Origin: Paracoccus fistulariae
GTDB lineage: Bacteria; Pseudomonadota; Alphaproteobacteria; Rhodobacterales; Rhodobacteraceae
Direction of reading: 5' to 3'
DNA length: 64,000 nucleotides
Assembly (NCBI RefSeq): GCF_028553785.1
Contig: NZ_CP067136.1
Location: 1,832,001-1,896,000, forward strand
The notes beneath the pieces were generated by a model. That model was given only the letters and a program-made list of their open reading frames with translations, ran no database searches and had not been told where the DNA came from. This document shows positions 27,425-35,896 of the stretch, in pieces; position 1 is the first letter of the stretch, and each line of letters begins with the position of its first letter. Both the position numbers and the translations under genes were made by a program.

Positions 27425-28566
27425 TGCGGCATATCCTGACCGGCGCGCGGATCTTTGACGGGACGCGTCTCTTGGACAATCACGCGCTGGCTCTGGATGG
27501 CGATGTGATCGAGGCGATCCTGCCCGCCGATCAGGCGCCTGCGGACGCCACGTCGGTGGCGGGCATCATCATGCCGGGCTTTGTCGATCTGCAGGTGAAT
27601 GGCGGCGGCGGGCTGATGGTGGATGGGCAGACCGATGCCGAGGTGTTGCGCCAGATCTGCGCCACCCATCTGCGCCTTGGCTGCGCGGGCATCCTGCCGA
27701 CGCTGATCACCGACACCCCCGCCGCGACCGAACAGGTCATCGCCGCCGGGGTGCAGGCCGCGCGCGAGAATGTGCCGGGCTTTCTGGGTCTGCATCTGGA
27801 AGGTCCGCATCTGGATCCGCGTCGCAAGGGCGCCCATGATCCGCACCTGATCCGGCCGATGGGCGACGCCGATCTCAGCCGCATGACCGAGGCCGCGCAG
27901 CAGATGCCGGTGCTGATGGTCACGCTGGCGCCGGAAGCGGCGACGCCCGGCCAGATCTCGGCGCTCAGCGAGGCCGGGGTCATCGTCAGCCTTGGCCACA
28001 GCGATTGCAGCCTTGACACGGCGCGCGAGGCGCAATCGGCGGGCGCCCGCTTCACCACCCATCTGTTCAACGCGATGAGCCAGATGGGCCACCGCGAACC
28101 CGGCATGGTGGGCGCGGCGCTGACCGGCGATGGCTTTGTCGGGCTGATCGCGGATGGCATCCATGTCCATCCGGCGGCGATGCAGGTGGCGCTGGCCGCG
28201 CGACCATCTGGCGTGGTTCTGGTCAGCGACTGCATGGCCTTTGCGGGCACCGACCTGACCCAGATGACGCTGAATGACCGCCCCGTGCTGCGCCGCGACG
28301 GGCGGCTGACGCTGACCGATGGCACCTTGGCGGGTGCCGATCTGCGGCTGGACCGGGCCATTCAGGTGCTGGTCGATCAGGTCGGCATCCCGCTGGATCG
28401 GGCACTGGCCATGGCAACCAGCGAACCGGCCCGCGCGGTGGGCCTTGGCGGACGCCTTGGCCATCTGGCCCCCGGACGCGCCGCCGACCTGCTGCTGCTG
28501 GACAGCAGCCTGACGCTGAAGGGCATCTGGCAGGACGGCGGCTGGCAGCGCCCCCTGCCCGCCTGA
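27424..28566 (+). CDS. nagA: N-acetylglucosamine-6-phosphate deacetylase
   Basis: NagA (380 residues) removes acetate from GlcNAc-6-P to give GlcN-6-P, the step between the kinase/etherase and the SIS deaminase. Amidohydrolase signatures are PGFVDLQVNGGGG, HLEGPHLDPRRKGAHDP, SLGHSDCSLDTA, THLFNAMSQMGHREPG, DGIHVHP and LVSDCMAFAG, giving the metal ligands and catalytic aspartate. Length is normal. It closes the four-gene operon; there is a weak AACCGG/CCGGTT inverted repeat after it but no clear terminator. Confidence 0.95.
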   Translation: MRHILTGARIFDGTRLLDNHALALDGDVIEAILPADQAPADATSVAGIIMPGFVDLQVNGGGGLMVDGQTDAEVLRQICATHLRLGCAGILPTLITDTPAATEQVIAAGVQAARENVPGFLGLHLEGPHLDPRRKGAHDPHLIRPMGDADLSRMTEAAQQMPVLMVTLAPEAATPGQISALSEAGVIVSLGHSDCSLDTAREAQSAGARFTTHLFNAMSQMGHREPGMVGAALTGDGFVGLIADGIHVHPAAMQVALAARPSGVVLVSDCMAFAGTDLTQMTLNDRPVLRRDGRLTLTDGTLAGADLRLDRAIQVLVDQVGIPLDRALAMATSEPARAVGLGGRLGHLAPGRAADLLLLDSSLTLKGIWQDGGWQRPLPA

Positions 28567-28637
28567 CGCGCGGACGAAACCGGCTGGCCCATGGCGCGAA
28601 ATCCGGTTAGGGATCGGGCGTGCATCAGGGGATTGCC

Positions 28638-29864
28638 ATGCAGAAAGTCACATTGCCCGAGCGACCGAACTGGCGCGAGACCGCAGAAGAGGTCGGCTTT
28701 ACCTTCGCCGACATGCATGGCGAACCCTATTGGGATGAAAGCTCGGCCTATCAGTTTTCGCTGGCCGAGGTGGAAAACGATATCGAGGACCCCTCGACCG
28801 AGCTTCATGCCATGTGCCGCGAGGCGGTCGAACATATCCTGTCCAGCGACGCGCTGATCGCCCGCATGGGCATTCCCGAAGCCTATCACGATCTGGTCGC
28901 CGATAGCTGGCGCCGGAACGAGCCAGAGATCTATGGCCGCTTCGATCTGGCCTATGATGGCAACGGCCCTGCCAAATTGCTGGAATATAATGCCGATACG
29001 CCGACATCGCTGTATGAAAGCGCCTCGTTTCAGTGGCAATGGCTGGAAGATCAGCTGGCTGCGGGCGTACTGCCCGGGGGGGCCGATCAATTCAACGGCA
29101 TCCACGAAGCGCTGATCGAGCGTTTTCGCGGGTTGTTCGACCCGAACACCGATCTGCACTTCACCGCCATTGGCGGCAATACCGAAGATTATGCCACGGT
29201 CGAGGCGATGGGCTGGGCCGCGCGCGAGGCGGGCATGGGCGCCCATTACACCGATCTGGAAAAGATCGGCGTCACAAAGGACGGCCAGTTCGTCGATGAT
29301 CAGGACCGGATCATCGGCACGCTGTTCAAGCTTTATCCCTGGGAAGACCTGCTGCGCGAGGATTACGCCCGCCATATCGCGGGCTCTGGCGCGCTGTTTC
29401 TGGAACCCGCCTGGAAGGCGCTGGTGTCGAACAAGGGGCTTCTGCCGGTGCTGTGGCAGATGTTCGAAGGCCATCCGAACCTGCTGCCGGCCTTCTTTGC
29501 CGATGACGTGGCCGATGCGCTGGTCGCGGGGCAAAAGCCGGTCCCGGCCGTGGCCGCATCCTTTGACCGCGCAGCCGATGCGATCCGCGCGGGCCATGTG
29601 GTCAAACCGCTGTTTTCACGCGAAGGTGCCTCGATCAGCATCGTGGAAAACGGGGATGTGACCGAAACCTCGCCCAATAACGACTATGATGACCATCCCA
29701 AGATCGTGCAGGCGCTGGCGACGCTGCCGGATTTCGATGGCTTTCATCCCATCATCGGATCCTGGGTCGTCGGCGGCACCTGCGTCGGCATGGGCCTGCG
29801 CGAGGATCGCGCGCGCATCACGCAGGATCTGTCGCGCTTCAAACCGCATTTCATTATCGACTAA
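28638..29864 (+). CDS. ygiC: Glutathionylspermidine-synthase-like ATP-grasp protein YgiC
   Basis: This 408-residue protein matches the E. coli YgiC/YjfC family, the synthetase-only relatives of glutathionylspermidine synthase. Visible family stretches are LPERPNWRETAEEVGFTFAD, LLEYNADTPTSLYESASFQW, FKLYPWEDLLREDYARHI, VVKPLFSREGASISIVENG and the end ...RITQDLSRFKPHFII. The ATP-grasp part lies in the C-terminal half. The real substrate is unknown. ATG 28638 follows AGGGGATT. The next gene is a YgiB-like lipoprotein, the same partner as in E. coli though in reversed order. Confidence 0.92.
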   Translation: MQKVTLPERPNWRETAEEVGFTFADMHGEPYWDESSAYQFSLAEVENDIEDPSTELHAMCREAVEHILSSDALIARMGIPEAYHDLVADSWRRNEPEIYGRFDLAYDGNGPAKLLEYNADTPTSLYESASFQWQWLEDQLAAGVLPGGADQFNGIHEALIERFRGLFDPNTDLHFTAIGGNTEDYATVEAMGWAAREAGMGAHYTDLEKIGVTKDGQFVDDQDRIIGTLFKLYPWEDLLREDYARHIAGSGALFLEPAWKALVSNKGLLPVLWQMFEGHPNLLPAFFADDVADALVAGQKPVPAVAASFDRAADAIRAGHVVKPLFSREGASISIVENGDVTETSPNNDYDDHPKIVQALATLPDFDGFHPIIGSWVVGGTCVGMGLREDRARITQDLSRFKPHFIID

Positions 29865-29882
29865 GCCGCCCGAGGAGAGATT

Positions 29883-30464
29883 ATGAGAAAACGTTCCAGA
29901 ACCGTCGCATTGACCATCCTTGGCGCAGCCTCATTCGCAATCGCGGGCTGTCGTGACGAACAGGTCCAGGCCGAAGCCTTTCCCGATCTGGCCACATGTG
30001 AGGCGCAGGCGAAAAGCGAAGGTCTGTTCACCGTCGATCAATGCGCCGAAGCCTTCGCCCAGGCCGAAACGTTGCATGTCGAATCCGCCCCGCGCTATGA
30101 CAGCCTTGCCGTTTGCGAGGAACAGCACGGCGTCGGCAATTGCGGATCCGAGCAGGATCAGGTCAGCAATGGCGGCTCGGGCAGCATCTTCATGCCGCTG
30201 CTGGCGGGCTATCTGATCGGCAGCATGCTGGGCAATGCCGGGCGTGGAATGGCCGCAGCGCAGCCGATGTATAACAACGGCCGGGGCGGCTTTACCAATG
30301 CCACGCGGACCTCGAATTTCAATTCGAATTCCGGGCGCGGCACGCTGAACAGCCAGCAATTCACCCGCCCCGCCCGCACCATGGGACAGGCCCCGATGAG
30401 CCGCGCACAGGCCACATCGCGCAGCGGTTTCGGCAGCCGCTCGGGCAGCCGCGTGGGCGGCTAA
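29883..30464 (+). CDS. ygiB: YgiB-family (DUF1190) lipoprotein
   Basis: This 193-residue envelope lipoprotein has the lipobox AIAGC with Cys23 and then a Cys-containing N-terminal part (DLATCEAQAKSEGLFTVDQC and CEEQHGVGNC), a hydrophobic glycine stretch (FMPLLAGYLIGSMLGNAGRG) and a Ser/Arg/Gly-rich, repetitive tail (GSRSGSRVGG). This matches DUF1190/YgiB. It lies 18 bases after ygiC with GAGGAGAG as ribosome site. Function is unknown; the partner ATP-grasp gene suggests a shared peptide- or polyamine-linked process. Confidence 0.85.
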   Translation: MRKRSRTVALTILGAASFAIAGCRDEQVQAEAFPDLATCEAQAKSEGLFTVDQCAEAFAQAETLHVESAPRYDSLAVCEEQHGVGNCGSEQDQVSNGGSGSIFMPLLAGYLIGSMLGNAGRGMAAAQPMYNNGRGGFTNATRTSNFNSNSGRGTLNSQQFTRPARTMGQAPMSRAQATSRSGFGSRSGSRVGG

Positions 30465-30467
30465 GCC

Positions 30468-30812
30468 CTAGCCGTGATGCGCCTGTGAATCGGCGGGCGC
30501 CTGTTCGCGGTCATTCATCCCGTAATCGCGCATCACATGGGCGATGCGCAGGCGGTAATCGTCAAAGACACCGCCGCGCCCCTCGGCCTGCGCCTTGCGG
30601 TGCCGGGCCATCCGGCGCCAGCGATCCAGCGCCGCCTCGTCCTCGAAAAAGGACACGGACAGCATCTTGCCGGGGTCGGTGATGCTCTGAAATCGCTCGA
30701 CCGAGATAAACCCCTCGACCTGATCCAGAATGGGGCGCAGATCGGCCGCGATATCCAGATAGTGGTCGCGCTGCCCGTCACGCGGCCAGACTTCGAAAAT
30801 AACGGCGATCAT
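30468..30812 (-). CDS. Antibiotic biosynthesis monooxygenase (ABM) domain protein
   Basis: This 114-residue dimeric alpha-beta barrel-type protein starts MIAVIFEVWPRDGQRDHYLD and continues EGFISVERFQSITDPGKMLS, typical of stand-alone ABM proteins. These act as small oxygenases or heme/aromatic-handling proteins, but the substrate here is unknown. Its ATG overlaps the stop of the upstream frameshifted NIPSNAP gene (TGATG), so both come from one transcript read toward lower coordinates, divergent from the ArsR gene. It ends 3 bases from ygiB, tail to tail. Confidence 0.88.
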   Translation of the reverse strand: MIAVIFEVWPRDGQRDHYLDIAADLRPILDQVEGFISVERFQSITDPGKMLSVSFFEDEAALDRWRRMARHRKAQAEGRGGVFDDYRLRIAHVMRDYGMNDREQAPADSQAHHG

Positions 30813-31133
30813 CAGACATCCCCCTGCGTACCCGAGGCCAGTTTCAAAAAGGTCCGGTCCTCACGCAAGATAAATTTTTCAGCCTGTGCAAAATCATAGT
30901 TCTGGCGGCCCAGCGGATCGGCGGCCAGCCTTGCGCGATAGGCTTCGTATTCGGCCAGGCTGGCGATGTTATAGATGCCGTAAGCCAGCGTCGACGACCC
31001 CTCATGCGGGGCGAAATAGCCGATCAGATCGGCGCCGCAGCGCGGGATCGCCTGCCCCCAGTTCCGGGCGTAGCGGATGAAATCGGGCCTTTTTCGTCGG
31101 ATCGATCTGATAACGGATCACACAAGTCAGCAT
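30812..31133 (-). pseudogene. NIPSNAP-family protein gene interrupted by a one-base frameshift
   Basis: The minus strand starts ATG at 31133 after a purine-poor leader and reads MLTCVIRYQIDPTKKA, then goes out of frame near 31084-31096. Shifting by one base restores DFIRYARNWGQAIPRCGADL and continues to a normal end (...AEKFILREDRTFLKLASG), giving an ancestral protein of about 106 residues. The span is 322 bases, one more than a multiple of three, so an extra base in the AAAAAGGCCC run is the simplest cause. The full frame is a typical NIPSNAP dimeric alpha-beta barrel. It may be a real mutation or a sequence error. It is the first gene of a pair with the ABM gene and divergent from the ArsR regulator. 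Confidence 0.82.
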
Positions 31134-31205
31134 CGCGGGTTCCTTTCATTGCCGCCCCGGTGATAGCGCATTGATCGGCGTTTATGCTTCGGCTATCGTC
31201 GAACT

Positions 31206-31895
31206 ATGAAAGACGGCCCCGATATCTCTCTCATTGCCAGCCTGATCGGCGACCCGGCGCGGGCGAATATGCTGACCGCGCTGATGTCGGGCAAGGCGCT
31301 GACCGCAACCGAACTGGCGGCAGAGGCGGGCGTGACCCCGCAAACCGCCAGCACGCATCTGGCGCGGCTGGAACAGGGCGGCCTGTTGCGGTTTCGCAAA
31401 CAGGGGCGGCACAAATACGCCACGCTGGCCAGCGCCGATGTCGCGCAGCTCTTGGAGATGCTGATGGGCATTGCCGCGCAGGCGGGCCATACGCGCAGCC
31501 GCACCGGCCCGCGTAATCAGGCGCTGCGCGAGGCGCGCGTCTGCTATAACCATCTTGCGGGCACGCGCGGGACGCAGATCTTCGATCACCTGATCGGGCG
31601 CGGCCTGCTGATCGAACAGGGTGACGACCTGAGCCTGAGCCTGAGCCTGACCCCGCCCGGCCAACAGTTCATGCGCGATTTCGGCATCGATCTGGCGGCG
31701 CTGGATCGCGGCCGCAGCCCGCTGTGCCGCGCCTGTCTGGATTGGAGCGAGCGGCGCTCCCATCTGGCGGGCAGTCTGGGACGCGCGCTGCTGTCGCGGA
31801 TCGAGGATCTGGGCTGGGCAAGACGCGACCGCGACACCCGGATCGTCAGCTTCACCCCGATGGGACAGCGCAGCTTTGACGCGCTGTTCGGCTAA
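31206..31895 (+). CDS. ArsR-family transcriptional regulator with extended C-terminal domain
   Basis: This 229-residue regulator has a winged helix at about 5-85 (LIGDPARANMLTALMSGKAL and ELAAEAGVTPQTASTHLARL). The C-terminal extension contains a conserved-looking SPLCRACLDWSERRSHLAGS stretch with two cysteines, common to a long ArsR subgroup. The gene diverges from the NIPSNAP-ABM pair, so it probably controls them. Its TAA stop shares bases with the TAG stop of the convergent lldD gene (CTAA at 31892-31895). The effector is unknown. Confidence 0.9.
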   Translation: MKDGPDISLIASLIGDPARANMLTALMSGKALTATELAAEAGVTPQTASTHLARLEQGGLLRFRKQGRHKYATLASADVAQLLEMLMGIAAQAGHTRSRTGPRNQALREARVCYNHLAGTRGTQIFDHLIGRGLLIEQGDDLSLSLSLTPPGQQFMRDFGIDLAALDRGRSPLCRACLDWSERRSHLAGSLGRALLSRIEDLGWARRDRDTRIVSFTPMGQRSFDALFG

Positions 31896-33094
31896 TCCGC
31901 CAACGGACATTCGGCGCGCAATTGCGCGATGCTGGTGACGCCCAGCAGGGCCATATCGCGATCGACCTCTTCGGCCAGCAGGGCAATGGCATGGCGCAGC
32001 CCCGCCAGCCCATCCGTCGCCGCCGCATACAGAAACGGCCGACCGACCAGCGTGAAATCCGCACCCAATGCCAGCGCCTTCAGCACATCGGTGCCGCGCC
32101 GGATGCCGCCATCCACGATCAGCGGCAGGTCAGGCACCGCCGCCCGCACCGCAGGCAGCGCCCGGATCGCCGAAATCGTGCCATCCAGCTGCCTGCCGCC
32201 GTGGTTGGACAGGATCACCGCATCGCAGCCCGCATCCCGCGCGCGGATCGCATCATCGGGATGCAGCACGCCCTTGACCAGCAGCTTTCCGGGCCAATTC
32301 GCGCGGATATAATCGATATCGGCCCATGACAGCCGGTCCCGCGCAATGGTCGAGCGGACCAGATCGCGCGAAAACAGCGGCGGGCCCTGCACGGCCTCCA
32401 TATTCTCGAAATGCGGCATGCCGCGGGCGCGGATTTCGCGCGCCAGCGTGCCCAGCGTCCAGCGCGGATGGGTGAGGCCCTGCCAGACAAGCTGCGGCGT
32501 CACCCGGAAGGGGGCGTCAAAGCCATTACGGGCATTGTTTTCACGATTGGCGGCCACGGGCACATCGCCGGTCACCACCAGATTGCGATAGCCCGCCGCC
32601 AGAAGCCGATCCAGAAGCGGCGCGATGCGCGCCCGGTCGCCGGGGATATAGCATTGGAACCAGCCGCTGCCGCCCTCTTGCGCGACACGTTCCAGCGGGG
32701 TCAGAGAGGCCGCCGAACAGATCGCGAAACTGCCTGCCTGCGCCGCCCCCCGCGCCAGCACCACATCGCCGTCATAGGCGGCCAGCGCGCTGAAGCCCAT
32801 CGGCGCAATGGCGAAGGGCAGGCGGTAGTCCTGACCCAGCAGGCTCAGCCCCTGATCGCGGCCGGACACATCGCGCAGCACCCGGGGCACAAAGGCCAGC
32901 GCGTCCAGATCGCGGCGATTGGCGGTCAGGCTGGCGTCACGCTCGACCCCGCCGCTGACATAGCCAAAGATCGACAATGGCAGCTTGCGCCGGGCACGGG
33001 TTTCGAAATCGCGCAGCGACAGGACGCGGCGCAGATGCCAGGGCACGGTGACGGGCTTGCGCCGGGCAATCGCAACCGAAGAGGCTTCACGCAT
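31892..33094 (-). CDS. lldD: FMN-dependent alpha-hydroxy-acid dehydrogenase, probable L-lactate dehydrogenase
   Basis: This 400-residue TIM-barrel flavoenzyme oxidises an L-2-hydroxy acid to a 2-keto acid, passing electrons to quinone or another acceptor. The family signatures are YVSGGVERDASLTANR, LPFAIAPMGFSAL, the catalytic stretch LSNHGGRQLDG with His298, and VDGGIRRGTDVLKALALGA. L-lactate is the likeliest substrate but glycolate or mandelate relatives share this fold. It lies 12 bases after a small membrane-protein gene and downstream of a LysR gene on the same strand. Confidence 0.9.
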   Translation of the reverse strand: MREASSVAIARRKPVTVPWHLRRVLSLRDFETRARRKLPLSIFGYVSGGVERDASLTANRRDLDALAFVPRVLRDVSGRDQGLSLLGQDYRLPFAIAPMGFSALAAYDGDVVLARGAAQAGSFAICSAASLTPLERVAQEGGSGWFQCYIPGDRARIAPLLDRLLAAGYRNLVVTGDVPVAANRENNARNGFDAPFRVTPQLVWQGLTHPRWTLGTLAREIRARGMPHFENMEAVQGPPLFSRDLVRSTIARDRLSWADIDYIRANWPGKLLVKGVLHPDDAIRARDAGCDAVILSNHGGRQLDGTISAIRALPAVRAAVPDLPLIVDGGIRRGTDVLKALALGADFTLVGRPFLYAAATDGLAGLRHAIALLAEEVDRDMALLGVTSIAQLRAECPLAD

Positions 33095-33106
33095 CCGACC
33101 GCGCCC

Positions 33107-33292
33107 CTATGCGTCGGGATCGCGCTGCACGAACAGCTGATAGGCCAGATAAAGCCCCGCCGCACCGAACAGGATCGCCCAGAACGGGCTGCCATTATAC
33201 AGTTCCACCCCCGCCCAGACCAAGGGCAGCGTGACGCAAAGAACGCGCACCCACAGGGGCCTGAAGAAAGGGGAATTCGGGTCAACCAGCAT
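33107..33292 (-). CDS. Small two-helix membrane protein of unknown function
   Basis: This 61-residue protein has two hydrophobic segments (WVRVLCVTLPLVWAGVELY and FWAILFGAAGLYLAYQLFV) joined by a short polar turn, ending in a charged tail. It starts 11 bases after the upstream LysR stop and ends 12 bases before lldD, so it is co-transcribed. No named family is recognised; coding is supported by the tight spacing and clear membrane pattern. Confidence 0.75.
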   Translation of the reverse strand: MLVDPNSPFFRPLWVRVLCVTLPLVWAGVELYNGSPFWAILFGAAGLYLAYQLFVQRDPDA

Positions 33293-33303
33293 CTTGATCT
33301 CCG

Positions 33304-34215
33304 TTATCGGGCCGTATCCAGACCCTGCAGCCAGACCGGCGGCTCGGCAAAGGCGTCGGCAATGTGATCCACGAACAGGCGCGTCTTGCGCGGCATCGGC
33401 CGGATCGGCGGCCAGACGACGCTGATCGGCAGCTTCTGCTGCGGCAGATCGGGCAGCACGCGCAGCAGATCGCCGCGGCGCAGGGCGTCATGCACGATGA
33501 ACAGCGGCAGCAGCGCCACCCCTAGCCCGCCAAGGGCCATATCGCGCATCGCCTCGCCATTATTGGCGGTGATCCGGCCGGCTTCGGGCGGCTCGACCCC
33601 GTCAAAGGGCCAGATATCGCCCAGCCGCGCATTCAGATAGCCGATGGCCTTGTGATGGCGCAGATCCTCGGCACTGTCGATGGCGCCATGCATCGCCAGA
33701 TAGGCCGGGCTGGCCACGATCGCGCGCGGATCTTCGCAGATGCGGCGCGCCATCAGGGTGCTGTCCTTCAGATTGCCGATACGGATGCCGACATCAAAGC
33801 CGCCGCGCGCCAGATCGGTCAGTTGGTCATTGTAATCCAGCACGATCTCCAGATCCGGATGCGCCCGCGCGAAACCCGCGATGACCGGGCCAAGATGGCG
33901 GATGCCAAAGCTCATCGGGGCGGCAATGGCCAGCTTGCCGCGCAATTCGGTCTCGGTCCCGGTCACGCTTTCGGTGGCGGCGATCAGTTCGGCCAGCGCC
34001 GGGCGCAGGCGGTCGGCCAGCACATAGGCGCTGTCGGTGGGCGTGATCCGGCCCGCATTGCGGGTAAACAGGGGCACGCCCAGCGTCGCCTCGAAATCGC
34101 TGATCCGTTTGCTGACCACGGATTTCGACAGATCCGCCCGCGCCGCCGCGCCCGAGATGCTGCCCGCATCCAGCACCGCCAGAAAGGTTTCAATATCGGT
34201 AATGGTCCAATTCAT
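33304..34215 (-). CDS. LysR-family transcriptional regulator
   Basis: This 303-residue regulator starts MNWTITDIETFLAVLDAGSI with the winged helix at about 3-62 (AAARADLSKSVVSKRISDFE) and a periplasmic-binding-fold effector domain from about 90 on. The 34 residues upstream in frame overlap the promoter region and are excluded. It diverges from the VOC dioxygenase-like gene at 34343, with a TTC-N9-GAA box in between, the usual LysR arrangement. On its own strand it precedes the small membrane protein and lldD. Confidence 0.92.
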   Translation of the reverse strand: MNWTITDIETFLAVLDAGSISGAAARADLSKSVVSKRISDFEATLGVPLFTRNAGRITPTDSAYVLADRLRPALAELIAATESVTGTETELRGKLAIAAPMSFGIRHLGPVIAGFARAHPDLEIVLDYNDQLTDLARGGFDVGIRIGNLKDSTLMARRICEDPRAIVASPAYLAMHGAIDSAEDLRHHKAIGYLNARLGDIWPFDGVEPPEAGRITANNGEAMRDMALGGLGVALLPLFIVHDALRRGDLLRVLPDLPQQKLPISVVWPPIRPMPRKTRLFVDHIADAFAEPPVWLQGLDTAR

Positions 34216-34240
34216 CCGCTTACCATATCGGCTTCCATGA

Positions 34241-34259
34241 CGTTCGCAAGAACAGAACG
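34241..34259. promoter_or_regulatory. LysR-type box (TTC-N9-GAA) between a LysR gene and a VOC gene
   Basis: Arms CGTTC and GAACG flank nine bases, giving TTCGCAAGAACAGAA at 34243-34257, an exact LysR-type T-N11-A box. It lies 84 bases upstream of the VOC gene start and 26 bases upstream of the LysR start. A related box is at 39269-39283. Confidence 0.65.
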
Positions 34260-34342
34260 CGGCGTTATGCAAGCGACGCCTCGCCCGAACGGGCAGGGCG
34301 GTCCATATTGATCCCAAGCATTCGAATTAAAGGAGCAGCCAC

Positions 34343-35284
34343 ATGCAGCTGACGGGAATTCACCACCTGACCGCGATCACGGCTGACGCGGCGGGCAATA
34401 ACCGCTTTTACACCGATACGCTGGGCCTGCGTCGGGTCAAGAAAACGGTGAATCAGGACGACACATCGGCCTATCACCTGTTCTTCGCGGATGGCGCGGG
34501 ATCACCCGGATCGGATATCACCTTCTTCGACTGGCCGGTGGGTCGCGAACGCCGGGGCACCCGGTCGATCAGCCGCACCGGCCTGCGCGTGACTGAGGGC
34601 AGCCTTGACTACTGGGCCGGTCGTCTGGCCGATCTGGGCGTCTCGACCGGCAAGATCGAGACGCTGGACGGTCGCGCCTCGCTGGATGTCGAGGATCCCG
34701 AAGGCCAGCGCCTGCGCCTTGTCGGGGCCGATCAGCCCGCAGGTCAACCGTGGGAGCGCAGCCCCGTTCCGGCCGAACATCAGATCCACGGCCTTGGCCC
34801 GATCACGATCTCGGTCCCCGAACTGGCCCCGACCGAGGCGCTGCTGACGCAGGTGATGAACATGCGCAAGGTCCGCGACTATGCCAGCCCCGATGGCGCG
34901 GGGCAGGTCCATGTCTTTGCCATGGGCGATGGCGGTGCCGCCGCCGAATTGCATGTCGCCGTGCAGCCCGACCTGCCGATTGCCCGTCAGGGCGCGGGCG
35001 CGGTGCATCACGTCGCCTTCCGCGTGCCGGACAAGGCCGCGCTGACGGAATGGACCAACCGCGTCGGCGGTTATCGCGTGCCCAATTCGGGCGAGGTCGA
35101 GCGTTACTACTTCCGCTCGCTCTATTTCCGCGAGCCGGGCGGAAACCTGTTCGAGCTGGCCACCGACGGCCCGGGCTTTGACGTGGATGAGCCGCGCGAC
35201 ACGATGGGCGAAGCGCTGTCCCTGCCGCCGTTCCTTGAGCCCAAGCGGGCGGCGATCGAGGCTGGTCTGAAACCGCTGGATTAA
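34343..35284 (+). CDS. VOC-superfamily ring-cleaving dioxygenase-like protein (MhqO-like)
   Basis: This 313-residue protein has two vicinal-oxygen-chelate halves. The first begins [20 protein letters not shown] (His7/His8); the second contains VHHVAFRV (His222/His223) and [15 protein letters not shown] with Glu271, the expected metal ligands. Relatives include MhqO of Bacillus, linked to hydroquinone detoxification; the activity here is inferred. It is strongly related to the N-terminal half of the fusion protein encoded at 37675-39186. A terminator lies right after it. Confidence 0.9.
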   Translation: MQLTGIHHLTAITADAAGNNRFYTDTLGLRRVKKTVNQDDTSAYHLFFADGAGSPGSDITFFDWPVGRERRGTRSISRTGLRVTEGSLDYWAGRLADLGVSTGKIETLDGRASLDVEDPEGQRLRLVGADQPAGQPWERSPVPAEHQIHGLGPITISVPELAPTEALLTQVMNMRKVRDYASPDGAGQVHVFAMGDGGAAAELHVAVQPDLPIARQGAGAVHHVAFRVPDKAALTEWTNRVGGYRVPNSGEVERYYFRSLYFREPGGNLFELATDGPGFDVDEPRDTMGEALSLPPFLEPKRAAIEAGLKPLD

Positions 35285-35291
35285 GATAGGG

Positions 35292-35324
35292 TTGCCGGGG
35301 GCCATCGCGCCCCCGGCAATTTTT
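35292..35324 (+). terminator. Rho-independent terminator after the VOC gene
   Basis: An 11-bp perfect stem (TTGCCGGGGGC / GCCCCCGGCAA) closes a 6-base loop and is followed by TTTTT. It ends about 13 bases before the FMN-reductase start, so the two genes are at least partly uncoupled. Confidence 0.92.
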
Positions 35325-35337
35325 CAGGGATCACAGC

Positions 35338-35886
35338 ATGACCACCAAAATTCTGGGTATCAGCGGCAGCCTGCGTCGCGCCTCTTTCAATTCGGGCCTG
35401 CTGCGCGCGGCGCGCGACCTGGCGCCCGACGGGGTGCAGATCGACATTGGCGACATCCATCAGGTGCCGCTTTATAATGGTGATGAGGAAGAGGCCCAGG
35501 GCCAGCCCGCCGCCGTTCAGGCGCTGAAGGACCAGCTTGCCCAGGCCGATGGCCTGCTGCTGTCCAGCCCGGAATATAACAACAGCCTGCCCGGCGTGAT
35601 GAAAAATGTGATCGACTGGATGTCGCGCAAGGAAGGGCTGGAGATGTTCAAGGGCAAGCCGGTGGCAGTGATGGGCGCCTCTCCGGGCGGGTTCGGCACG
35701 GTCCTGGCCCAATCCGCGTGGGAGCCTGTGCTGCGCACCCTGCGGACCGCGCCCTGGTGGGAAGGACGTCTGATGGTGTCGCGCGCAGGTGGGCTGTTCG
35801 ATGACGACGGCAATCTGACCGATGACAAGACCCGCAAATCCGTCGCCGATTTCGTGGCGGGTTTTGCGGCCGCCGTCGCGCGCTGA
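35338..35886 (+). CDS. NADPH-dependent FMN reductase / quinone or azo reductase family protein
   Basis: This 182-residue flavodoxin-like protein starts ILGISGSLRRASFNSGLLRA, the FMN phosphate loop, and has the family motif SPEYNNSLPGVMKNVIDWMS. Such proteins reduce quinones, azo dyes, chromate or free flavin with NAD(P)H. Its place between VOC, LysR and DoxX genes suggests quinone reduction. A LysR gene starts 10 bases after its stop. Confidence 0.91.
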   Translation: MTTKILGISGSLRRASFNSGLLRAARDLAPDGVQIDIGDIHQVPLYNGDEEEAQGQPAAVQALKDQLAQADGLLLSSPEYNNSLPGVMKNVIDWMSRKEGLEMFKGKPVAVMGASPGGFGTVLAQSAWEPVLRTLRTAPWWEGRLMVSRAGGLFDDDGNLTDDKTRKSVADFVAGFAAAVAR

Positions 35887-35896
35887 TCGGCGCCGG

